From a virus, in the IMG/VR virus record IMGVR_UViG_3300032282_001942, positions 1 to 22,736 of that record: a DNA stretch of 22,736 bases; one strand, given 5' to 3'. The translations under genes were made by a program, and so were the position numbers. Shown here one piece after another: positions 9,799 through 17,548 of this stretch. Within the stretch, counting starts at the first letter, position 1. Each line of letters begins with the position of its first letter. Under the pieces are notes generated by a model that was given only the letters and a program-made list of their open reading frames with translations, made no database searches and was not told where the DNA came from.

Positions 9799-10709
9799 AA
9801 CCGTTTGATATAGCGATAGATAAAATCAATCCGGTTTTGTACATTACCCACCAGTTGGACATTGTTGAAAAATACACAATATCCATTGGAGATTTGTTTG
9901 CGGACTGTGTTTACTATATATGGTCTCAAGACTTTTCCCCGTTGGACAGGTTGTGGGTTTGTCCTTTCTCCGACAGAATGAACGAGGTTATAAAAGGAAA
10001 CCCAAATTTTCCGGGGTTTGTTGTAAAAGTATACAACAAAGACATGAGACTTATACAAGTTGAAAAAATGGTGATAAATAAAAACGTCAAACGTTTCACA
10101 AGTACATTCCAATCTGGTCAATTTGATGCAACTGGTCCATCTTATGCAGATTTCTTTTATGGAGATTTGTGTAAAGATTTTGACGTTTCGGGCGTGGTTG
10201 TTGATGCAGGTGCTAATGTTGGATTTTTTACATTATACGCCAAATACTTTGGTGCAAGAAAAATATATAGCATAGAACCAGATCCACTACCTTTCTTTTT
10301 TTTAGATAGGAATTTTGGGCAAGAGTCAAACATAACACTGTTGAACAAGGGTATGAACACATCCGATGCTGGTATGGATATAAATCTATCACTTGGTGCA
10401 TCAGTTGGTACAAGTGAGTTTTTGGTGACTCCAAATTCTATGAAAATGCACATACCAACTGTGTGCATCGATTCTATACTAAGTATAGAAGATAATATAA
10501 ACTTATTAAAACTTGACATCGAGGGAACAGAGTTTAAAGTTTTGGAAAATTTAAATCAATCACACTTTGATAAAATAAACCAATTCTTCATTGAGTTTCA
10601 CTTCGACCCCAAACCCATTGCATCAAAGTTGATGAGCGGTGGATACAAGGTAGAATACAGACATTCAACGGAAAATGATACGGTGGGATTCATATACGCA
10701 ACCAAATAA
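9795..10709 (+). CDS. FkbM-family SAM-dependent methyltransferase
   Basis: A 304-residue protein. Residues 1-100 are a beta-rich module with no enzyme motifs that resembles residues 323-420 of the fusion gene at 6415 (both keep ISI/ISV, LWV/LWI followed by P, and F-G/P-G-hydrophobic-V-E/K). Residues about 110-304 are the FkbM fold: VVVDAGANVGFFTLY (D137, G139, N141, G143) binds SAM, IYSIEPDP follows, and LLKLDIEGTEFKVLENL (D241, E243, G244) is the family's second signature. FkbM proteins typically O-methylate sugars or small molecules. It overlaps the preceding glycosyltransferase by 4 bases. A run of eight T at 10296-10303 lies in the coding frame, but conserved motifs continue in the same frame on both sides. 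Confidence 0.85.
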   Translation: MKPFDIAIDKINPVLYITHQLDIVEKYTISIGDLFADCVYYIWSQDFSPLDRLWVCPFSDRMNEVIKGNPNFPGFVVKVYNKDMRLIQVEKMVINKNVKRFTSTFQSGQFDATGPSYADFFYGDLCKDFDVSGVVVDAGANVGFFTLYAKYFGARKIYSIEPDPLPFFFLDRNFGQESNITLLNKGMNTSDAGMDINLSLGASVGTSEFLVTPNSMKMHIPTVCIDSILSIEDNINLLKLDIEGTEFKVLENLNQSHFDKINQFFIEFHFDPKPIASKLMSGGYKVEYRHSTENDTVGFIYATK

Positions 10710-10749
10710 AAATTATAAAATAAAATATTATGATGCAGAAATATCTGAC

Positions 10750-10779
10750 TTGACATTATGCAAAATTTTAAATATATAC
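10750..10779 (+). promoter_or_regulatory. Candidate promoter in the longest intergenic gap
   Basis: The 80-base gap 10710-10789, the longest in the window, is very AT-rich. It contains TTGACA (10750-10755), a 17-base spacer, and TATATA (10773-10778), which is inside the recurring TATATAC (10773-10779). The hexamer spacing is ideal for a sigma70 promoter and the start codon is 10 bases downstream, so the leader would be very short. Confidence 0.45.
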
Positions 10780-10789
10780 ACTGACAACA

Positions 10790-12925
10790 ATGAAAATAAT
10801 CAACATCACACCCGGTCTTATATCAATTCCACCAAATGGGTGGGGGGCAATTGAAAAAATTATTTGGGATTATCATATTGAATTGAACAAGTTGAACATA
10901 CGTAATGAGATAAAATATCTCAATGATGTTAAATATGACGAAAGTATAGTTGTGCATGTACACGTGGCAAACTTGGCCAACATGCTGCATGAGCGGGGTG
11001 TTCCATATATCTTCACTATTCATGATCATCATGCTTTTTTATATGGTAAAGACTCACAGGTGTATACAGAAAATCTAAAGGCAATTGAAAACAGTGTGTT
11101 TTCATTGTCGCCATGCAAGTTTTTGATACCATATTTTAACAGTAAAAAGTTGCGATACTTTTCTCATGCTGTAAATACAGATACTTTTGCCTACAAGCCA
11201 AGAGAAATGAGCAGTAAGCCTCAGTTGTTGTGTGTAGCCAACAATGGATATGCCAATGACCAAAGCAAAGATCGTAAGGGTTTTGCTATTGCAATTCAAG
11301 CGGCCAAGCGTTTGGGATTGCCGCTGACGATTGCTGGTCCACGCAACAATGACAATTTCTTCAAGACGCTTGATCCTGAACTCAACAACTATGAGCAACT
11401 GACCAAGATATATGACTTGGATGAAAAGTCGCTTATTGAATTGTATAACAGCCACGACATCTTTTTACACTTCTCTGAACTAGAAGCCGGTCATCCCAAT
11501 CTTACATTATTGGAAGCAATGGCTTGTGGTCTGCCGGTGGTGGGAACATTTGAAGAAAAAAAATATAAAGGTATGGTGGTTACTTCACGCGATGTATCCG
11601 AGGCAATCCGGTGCATCGAAGCAGTGATATTGAATTACAGAACATACAGATATGCCGCTTTGGAAAATGCCAAAGAAAATTCGTACAGCAACAGAGTGCA
11701 TGATTTGGCAAAACTATACAGCGAATATCGTGAATGTATTTTTGGTAATCAATTGATTGAAAATTACAACAACACAAACGTGACATACAAAGAACCAAAA
11801 CAGCCAGAAAACAAAATTAAAATAACTTTTGACGATGGTGCCAAGGCGGATATAACAGGACCGGTTAATAAAAAGTATAAAATCAAGTTTGTTGATTTTC
11901 ATTCTGGTCTTGTGTTATACGAAACACAAATCAGCAATAATATGTGGGCAACAACCGCAACCAAGTATTTCAACAAATGGGTGGTTGAAGTATATGACAT
12001 CACGGATGGATATGATCTGCTTGTGGAAAAGCACACTTTTGATCCAAAAAACAAAAAGGTTAAAATTGTATTGGACAGTGAAAGTTTGGGAGATTTGCTG
12101 GCGTGGATTGGTGCGGTTGATGAGTTCCAAAAGAAACATGAATGTATCATGGAATGTGCGGTATTCAATAAAGTATTGCGTCCGATGTTTGAGAAGAACT
12201 ATCCAAACATAAAGTTTTTGGGGGTTGATGTATATGCCGATCCATATTATGCCAAATACAAGATTGGTTGTTTTGATAGTGGCGATTTTCTAAATCACAT
12301 TCCAAGCGATCCTCGTTTATTAAATCTCTGTTCTATTGCCACAAGCATATTGGGCTTGACCAATGTAGAATATAAACCAAAGATCACTTTTGACGCCAAC
12401 AAGTATAAGAATATAAAGAAGAAATATGTTTGCATTGCCGTTCAAAGCACGTGCCAATCAAAATACTGGAACAACAAAACTGGTTGGAATACCGTGGTTG
12501 ATTATCTCAATCGCAATGGTTATGAAGTCTGGTGTATTGACCGCCACAGCAGTTTTGGCGTATCCAACAGCATGAATTATATGCCAGCGGGCTGTGTGGA
12601 CAAGACAGGCGACTTCTCGTTGGATGAGCGCATGGCTCAAATAGCAGGAGCTGAATTCTTCATTGGATTAAGTTCTGGATTGAGTTGGCTGGCATGGGCT
12701 GTAGACAAGCCCGTGGTTATGATCAGCGGATTCACCAAGAAACTCAATGAGTTCCAAACTCCATACAGAGTAATCAACGAAAATGTGTGCAATGGCTGTT
12801 GGAATGATACATCATGTAAGTTTGATCGAGGTAACTGGTTCTGGTGTCCTCGCAACAAAAACTTTGAGTGTTCCAAGGAAATATCCGCCGACATGGTATT
12901 GAAACAAGTCGAAAAATTGATATAA
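10790..12925 (+). CDS. GT4 glycosyltransferase fused to autotransporter-type heptosyltransferase (TibC/BAHT-like)
   Basis: A 711-residue two-enzyme chain. Residues 1-320 are a GT4 glycosyltransferase: a glycine-rich N-terminal loop (PPNGWGAIEKIIWDY), TIHDHH, and ELEAGHPNLTLLEAMACGLPVV with the E-x7-E type motif (E230/E232 to E242). Residues about 335-425 are a beta module ending MWATTATKYFNKWVVEVYD. Residues about 425-711 resemble bacterial autotransporter heptosyltransferases such as TibC: KVKIVLDSESLGDLLAWIG, the GT9-like FIGLSSGLSWLAWA loop (626-639), and a C-terminal cluster C667-x2-C670-x15-C686-x7-C694 (plus C676) like the iron-finger cysteines of that family. Those enzymes O-heptosylate Ser residues of autotransporter adhesins. 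Whether the phage enzyme modifies host or virion protein is unknown. A promoter-like sequence precedes the gene. Confidence 0.82.
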   Translation: MKIINITPGLISIPPNGWGAIEKIIWDYHIELNKLNIRNEIKYLNDVKYDESIVVHVHVANLANMLHERGVPYIFTIHDHHAFLYGKDSQVYTENLKAIENSVFSLSPCKFLIPYFNSKKLRYFSHAVNTDTFAYKPREMSSKPQLLCVANNGYANDQSKDRKGFAIAIQAAKRLGLPLTIAGPRNNDNFFKTLDPELNNYEQLTKIYDLDEKSLIELYNSHDIFLHFSELEAGHPNLTLLEAMACGLPVVGTFEEKKYKGMVVTSRDVSEAIRCIEAVILNYRTYRYAALENAKENSYSNRVHDLAKLYSEYRECIFGNQLIENYNNTNVTYKEPKQPENKIKITFDDGAKADITGPVNKKYKIKFVDFHSGLVLYETQISNNMWATTATKYFNKWVVEVYDITDGYDLLVEKHTFDPKNKKVKIVLDSESLGDLLAWIGAVDEFQKKHECIMECAVFNKVLRPMFEKNYPNIKFLGVDVYADPYYAKYKIGCFDSGDFLNHIPSDPRLLNLCSIATSILGLTNVEYKPKITFDANKYKNIKKKYVCIAVQSTCQSKYWNNKTGWNTVVDYLNRNGYEVWCIDRHSSFGVSNSMNYMPAGCVDKTGDFSLDERMAQIAGAEFFIGLSSGLSWLAWAVDKPVVMISGFTKKLNEFQTPYRVINENVCNGCWNDTSCKFDRGNWFWCPRNKNFECSKEISADMVLKQVEKLI

Positions 12926-12936
12926 TAAAGGCGTGG

Positions 12937-12943
12937 TATATAC
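12937..12943 (+). promoter_or_regulatory. TATATAC motif before the four-domain nucleotidyltransferase
   Basis: GGCG (12930-12933) and TATATAC (12937-12943) lie in the 26-base gap, 8 bases before the ATG at 12952. This repeats the arrangement seen before 4198 and 19613. The motif also supports 12952 over the upstream in-frame GTG at 12868 as the real start. Confidence 0.35.
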
Positions 12944-12951
12944 TTATAAGC

Positions 12952-15900
12952 ATGGACATTTCTATAAAAAATCTAAAAAAGTATATTTTTGAGCCAAAAA
13001 CAGAGTCACTGCGTCTAAAAAGGGCCAATGAAATACTAAGTCAGAACATGGTCATCACCGAAAAGGTGGATGGAACAAAACTGACATTGGTACGTACACA
13101 ACAAGTTGATAAAGTAGATTATACCAAAAATTGGGTTGTGGCATACAAAGGAACTGTATTGTATGCCAAAGAGTTTGCTCATTTGGGTTCACAAGAAAAA
13201 GGTGACATATCTCAATACTCAGTTGGTATTGGTCAATACTCCATGATATTTGATCATTTGTCCAAGATAAACGACAAGATCGCCGGCATTCCAAAGAACA
13301 CCGAGTTTAGTGTGGAGTTTGCTCAAAACAAAGACACTTTGACTCGCACATATGTTAACAAGGGTGGTATGTTTTTGAGAAGTTATGGTGAAGTGCAATA
13401 TCGTGTAGTTGGTGGAGATTTGCATACAATTCCAAAACAAGAAATCACCGACTATCCACAAGTAAAAAAGATGGCAGACTTGTTGGAAATATCAGCATTT
13501 CCAATTTTCTTTCAAGGAAAACTTAGCAAGGAAAATCTAACAAAGAATCCGTTGTTTGGTTCAAAACTAACAAGCGTTGATTGGAGTAATCCGATGGACG
13601 TTGTAACCAAGTTCTCGGATGCTATTCTTGCCGTTCCATCTACACTGGGTGGCACAACCGAAGGTGTAGTAATGAAGTTGGCCAATGGAGAATTTTTCAA
13701 GTTGGTACAAGCTGATCAATATGATGCCGAAGTGCGTGGAGCAAAGAAGGACATGTATAAGCTTGATCCAGAAGATGCCACGGCATACTTTCAACAAATC
13801 AGATCATTGATTCAAAATATTTTTACTGCCATTGGCACAGAAGGAAAGTCTGAAGAAGATGTTATTTCCGATTCCAATTTTTACATCGTCAAGAACGGTG
13901 CCAAGCTAAAGAAGTTCTTTGATGCTCTACAAAAAATTGCAGGCAACAAAAAGAATATTGTTCAAATCAAAGATGACATTCACGACACCATTCGTTTGAT
14001 GACATCAAAGCAAGGTTTGTTGGGAACAACTGGAAAAACTATTGCTCTTATTCCGATTGCTGGCAAGCCGTTGCACATTGGCCACTGGAAATTAATAGAA
14101 AAAGCAGCCAATGAAAATGACCGAGTGATTGTTTACACATCATCTTCTGACAGAATAAAGAAGGGTGAGTTTCCTATCAAGGGTGATGACTTTGTGAAAC
14201 TATGGAGCGATGTGTTTATTCCTGCGTTGCCAAAAAATGTAAAAGTAAAATTTGTGGATTCTCCGGTTCGTTCGGTTATGCATGAACTTGGATGGTTGGA
14301 ACAAAGATTGACTCAAGATGCCGTAGCTATGCCAACCATAAGTTTGTATTCTGATAAAGACGACGTTGAAACAAACTTCAAAGACGAAGATTTGAAAAAG
14401 TATCCAGAATTGTTGGCCGCAAATAAAATCAAAAAAGTTGGTGTTGAAAGAACTGCCACAGTGAATGTAAGTGGCACAAAAATGCGTGAATTTTTGATGA
14501 ACAATGATAAAGAATCATTCTTGAAAAATCTTCCACCGGTCGGCAACAAAGACAAAGAAGAAATTTGGAATACTCTCGTAGCAAACAAGCCAGAGCCGGT
14601 AGCAGAAGTTAATCCATATGCTGCTTTGGCCGAAGAATTGATACAAGCCGAAACAGAGTTATTTAGTGAAGGTGGTTGGCGATCTACTGCTACACAATCA
14701 ACTATTATAACTCCAAAAAAAGTATCAAATATTTTGAGTGCAATGGATAAATTTGTTTCAGAATTCAATGCATATTCAAATCTTCCTCCAATAGAATCCA
14801 ATGGACCTGTTGGTTCGGCAATGTATTATAAACAAGATTTGGAAAAAGATGGTGTAGAATATGGTGATATAGATATTCAAATTGTATTACCAGAAGAAAC
14901 TAATGATAGAACATCACAACTGACATCTAATAAAAAATATTCAGAAAAGATTATCCAATTTATTCAAGAAAAAAAACCAAGTTATATATATCCAAACTTT
15001 CAAGATAAAGACTTTGGTACAGGATACTTGATATTTGATGTTGGTGGAGAAAAAATTCAAGTTGATTTGGTTTTGTCATATAAAGTATCAGCAGAATGGA
15101 CAAAAATTAGAACAACTCCGGAAAAAGGACTAAAAGGATTTGTTACTGGAAATTTATTGAGTGCATTATCCGATGCTCTCAATGTTGTGTTGGGATCAAA
15201 CACCAATCCGTATGTAAATACGATAGATGGTAAGGTTGCGTCATCTCTGATTAAAACAAACACAAAGCCTGTGTTCTTTAATCCAAATCAAGTATTTTTG
15301 GATATATTGAAGTTTTATGGCAATCTTGCCGGTGTTTCAAAAGTAAATTCATCAGTATTACAAGGTCATTATGGATTGGATGTAAATGATCCATCATTAA
15401 AGAAAAAATGCGAAACCGTGGTTGCTTTGAGTAAAGCACTTGACAATAACAGAGCATTTGATAAAGGAGTTGTTGTATCAAAGAATGGAACAACATTTAA
15501 ATCCAGAGAAGAATTTGTAAAATATGTGCTAGATACATTCATAAAAAATATGAAATCAGCAAGCACTGCAAAAAAATTAGAAAAAGCAGAAACACCAGAA
15601 GCTATGAAAAATATTGAAAAGATAAAACGTGACGCAAATCTTGGTATAGAACTAGCCAAGCAACTAATCAGAGAAGAAATTGAATTATTGACCGAGTCTG
15701 GTCAATCGGTTGCCGCTGTAGATGACAAAACGTCAAAGACCGTAAATGGTCAACCAGCCCAAGCTACTACTAAACTCAAGATTGTTGATCCACAAGGGAA
15801 AGACATTCGTTCCGCTGTGTCTGGTGATGTGAAAGAACTTGTTTATGCTTTGAATGATAAAGTTCATTTTTGGAAGAAGAACAATCCATATATTGAAAAC

Positions 15901-16869
15901 GGATTTGTGTTCAACGGCAGTTCTCAATATCTAATGAGCGGAGATGCAAAGTACAAAGATTTGGCAAAATACAAATCTGGATTTGGTGACATTGATGTTA
16001 TTGTTCCAAAAGAAAAATTGGATGCCATGGAAGCATATTTGGACAGTATTGATGACAAGCAAGTTGAATGGAAAGCAACACCAAAGAACAAAGTTTCAAA
16101 GAATTTTTATTATGTTGGTCGCACCAAGAATCAACGCGCTTTGGCCGGTCAAACTGTCACATTGTGGTATTATGCACCAGTTAAACAAGTTGTTCAGATT
16201 GACTTTGAAGGAGACGAAATGACATTGGACCCACAAGGATTTGAAAAGCCATCTGAATGGAACAAGTTTATCAAAGACTCTCCTTGGCAAGATTTGACCA
16301 CTGGAATCAAGGGGTTGGCGGGAGCTATTTTGCTGCGTGGTCTGACACGAGCAGCAACCGCATTACCAAATGCTGTGTATGTAACAAACGCAACTGCCAC
16401 CAAGATACAATCCGGTCAGTTGAAGAGTTTGGTTGATGCCAAAGGAAAGAGTGTTGTATCAGCCAATGCTACACACGCTCTTCCGGCAGAATATACACTC
16501 AATACAAGTGGTTCTGGTCATGCCGGTATTCGTAAGGCATATAGCCTTGTGGCCAAGAACATGGACTATCAAGGTAAAAAAGTGGATGTTTATACCGACA
16601 TTGCTGCCAGCGAAAGCAAACCGGAAGATCGTATCAACAGCGTAAATAAAGTATTTGAGCTTATTTTCAAGCGCAAGCCAAGTGGTCAAGATATTGAAAA
16701 CTTTAGAAGTTATGTTGGATTGCTGACACTCATGAAGACTCTACCAAAAGATGTTCAAGTAAAAGCACTGGAAAGAGCCAAAGAAGGTCTTGCTCAAGCG
16801 GGGTTGGAACCAGCAGAATATGCTCCAATTCAAAAAGCGGCTAAAACTATATTGGGAATATCCATATAA
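12952..16869 (+). CDS. Four-domain nucleotidyltransferase: ligase-like, NMNAT-like and two Pol-beta-like domains
   Basis: A 1305-residue chain, starting at ATG 12952. Residues about 1-300 are a covalent nucleotidyltransferase of the RNA/DNA ligase group: motif I EK38-V-D-G with K38 the likely AMP-lysine, motif III-like E122 (FSVEFAQ), motif IV EGVVMK (237-242), motif V K250. Residues about 360-540 are a HIGH-type nucleotidylyltransferase related to NMN or cytidylyl transferases (H375-I-G-H378; VSGTKMR 506-512). Residues about 580-895 are a Pol-beta-like domain (G621-S622; D639-I-D641; D705). Residues about 930-1305 are a second (G989-S990; D1013-I-D1015; D1084), sharing an E-W and G-L/I-KG stretch after the third Asp. 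Two similar helical linkers (559-575, 901-917) separate domains 2/3 and 3/4. All four active sites look intact. Likely roles are RNA or DNA end repair or nucleotide modification; the substrate is unknown. Confidence 0.8.
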   Translation: MDISIKNLKKYIFEPKTESLRLKRANEILSQNMVITEKVDGTKLTLVRTQQVDKVDYTKNWVVAYKGTVLYAKEFAHLGSQEKGDISQYSVGIGQYSMIFDHLSKINDKIAGIPKNTEFSVEFAQNKDTLTRTYVNKGGMFLRSYGEVQYRVVGGDLHTIPKQEITDYPQVKKMADLLEISAFPIFFQGKLSKENLTKNPLFGSKLTSVDWSNPMDVVTKFSDAILAVPSTLGGTTEGVVMKLANGEFFKLVQADQYDAEVRGAKKDMYKLDPEDATAYFQQIRSLIQNIFTAIGTEGKSEEDVISDSNFYIVKNGAKLKKFFDALQKIAGNKKNIVQIKDDIHDTIRLMTSKQGLLGTTGKTIALIPIAGKPLHIGHWKLIEKAANENDRVIVYTSSSDRIKKGEFPIKGDDFVKLWSDVFIPALPKNVKVKFVDSPVRSVMHELGWLEQRLTQDAVAMPTISLYSDKDDVETNFKDEDLKKYPELLAANKIKKVGVERTATVNVSGTKMREFLMNNDKESFLKNLPPVGNKDKEEIWNTLVANKPEPVAEVNPYAALAEELIQAETELFSEGGWRSTATQSTIITPKKVSNILSAMDKFVSEFNAYSNLPPIESNGPVGSAMYYKQDLEKDGVEYGDIDIQIVLPEETNDRTSQLTSNKKYSEKIIQFIQEKKPSYIYPNFQDKDFGTGYLIFDVGGEKIQVDLVLSYKVSAEWTKIRTTPEKGLKGFVTGNLLSALSDALNVVLGSNTNPYVNTIDGKVASSLIKTNTKPVFFNPNQVFLDILKFYGNLAGVSKVNSSVLQGHYGLDVNDPSLKKKCETVVALSKALDNNRAFDKGVVVSKNGTTFKSREEFVKYVLDTFIKNMKSASTAKKLEKAETPEAMKNIEKIKRDANLGIELAKQLIREEIELLTESGQSVAAVDDKTSKTVNGQPAQATTKLKIVDPQGKDIRSAVSGDVKELVYALNDKVHFWKKNNPYIENGFVFNGSSQYLMSGDAKYKDLAKYKSGFGDIDVIVPKEKLDAMEAYLDSIDDKQVEWKATPKNKVSKNFYYVGRTKNQRALAGQTVTLWYYAPVKQVVQIDFEGDEMTLDPQGFEKPSEWNKFIKDSPWQDLTTGIKGLAGAILLRGLTRAATALPNAVYVTNATATKIQSGQLKSLVDAKGKSVVSANATHALPAEYTLNTSGSGHAGIRKAYSLVAKNMDYQGKKVDVYTDIAASESKPEDRINSVNKVFELIFKRKPSGQDIENFRSYVGLLTLMKTLPKDVQVKALERAKEGLAQAGLEPAEYAPIQKAAKTILGISI
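14626..14676 (+). repeat. Inter-domain helical linker, copy 1
   Basis: Encodes residues 559-575 of the four-domain protein (LAEELIQAETELFSEGG). It aligns with copy 2 at 9 of 17 positions and separates the NMNAT-like domain from the first Pol-beta-like domain. It is amphipathic and acidic. Confidence 0.5.
15652..15702 (+). repeat. Inter-domain helical linker, copy 2
   Basis: Encodes residues 901-917 (LAKQLIREEIELLTESG) between the two Pol-beta-like domains. Its DNA contains CAACTAATCAGAGAA (15661-15675), which is repeated exactly at 22650-22664 at the beginning of the last gene, where it encodes the same QLIRE residues. Confidence 0.55.
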
Positions 16870-16907
16870 TAAACACGGATGTTGATCAAACCAACAGTGA
16901 ATCCATA

Positions 16908-16920
16908 TATATACAAAAGG
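16908..16920 (+). promoter_or_regulatory. TATATAC motif and purine-rich ribosome site
   Basis: TATATAC (16908-16914) is followed at once by AAAAGG (16915-16920) and seven bases to the ATG at 16928. AAAAGG is one of the few plausible Shine-Dalgarno sites in the window, which suggests that here the motif is upstream of a normal ribosome site. Confidence 0.4.
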
Positions 16921-16927
16921 TTACATT

Positions 16928-17548
16928 ATGAAAAACAGTGAAATTATACAACATTATTTGGATGGAACTCGTCCTTATGTAAAAGTGGGATATACCGGTG
17001 ACAAAGACAAGTATATCATACGCAAAATTGGTGAAACTTGGAAAGATTCAGATGGTAGACAATGGATAGAAAAAGAATCAGGTCCACAAACTGTCACTCG
17101 CGTCATGGACATTATTCGCGAAGAAATGAATGAAAAATGTTCATGTTGCAAGAGAGAAATTCGTTGGGGAACAAAACAGGATCGTAAAATGTATTTCAAG
17201 ACCAAGAAATGTTTTGATTGTTTGATTGAAGAAGAAACACAACTGCGTCTCAAAGGACAGTTCAAGTTGTATGAAACCAAGAAACTATTAGAAAACGAAC
17301 TTGCTTATTTGAATGATATAAAGCAGAAACTCAAAGAAAGCAGAGAGTATCTCGCATCAGACGGATCAAAGAAATTAACATATGTAAATTCCAATGGATT
17401 TGTTGAAGAATGGGACAACAATGTGCGTGCTGAACTGACTATAAGTGTTGAAAAGGATTGGAAAACCTGTCTGAAGAAAATCAAAGAAGGTCAAAAGGAG
17501 TTAAAGAAAATCAACAATGAAATTGACTCAGTTCTTACCACAGGCTGA
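16928..17548 (+). CDS. Zinc-finger / coiled-coil protein of unknown function
   Basis: A 206-residue protein, not recognised as a named family. The first 65 residues are a compact mixed domain rich in Tyr, Lys and Trp. A probable zinc site follows: C71-S-C-C74 and C95-F-D-C98, with a basic stretch between. Residues about 100-205 are strongly helical and charged, consistent with coiled coil (many Lys/Glu and regular Leu). It lies two genes before the large terminase. In T4, gp16 (small terminase, about 164 residues, coiled coil) is directly before gp17, so this protein could supply a DNA-recognition function for packaging, but no sequence motif proves that. A clear AAAAGG site precedes the ATG. 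Its end overlaps the next gene by 32 bases. Confidence 0.7.
   Translation: MKNSEIIQHYLDGTRPYVKVGYTGDKDKYIIRKIGETWKDSDGRQWIEKESGPQTVTRVMDIIREEMNEKCSCCKREIRWGTKQDRKMYFKTKKCFDCLIEEETQLRLKGQFKLYETKKLLENELAYLNDIKQKLKESREYLASDGSKKLTYVNSNGFVEEWDNNVRAELTISVEKDWKTCLKKIKEGQKELKKINNEIDSVLTTG

Noticed and set aside
10296-10303. Run of eight T in the FkbM gene as a programmed frameshift or sequencing error
   Set aside because: FkbM motifs before (DAGANVG) and after (LDIEGTEF) the run are in the same frame, so there is no sign of a shift.
12868-12951. GTG at 12868 as start of the four-domain nucleotidyltransferase
   Set aside because: It would overlap the heptosyltransferase gene by 58 bases and add 28 unconserved-looking residues. 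ATG 12952 follows the shared upstream motif.
14313-14801. Minus-strand open frame of 162 residues
   Set aside because: Antisense to the conserved NMNAT-like and first Pol-beta-like regions, with no start signal or recognisable motif.
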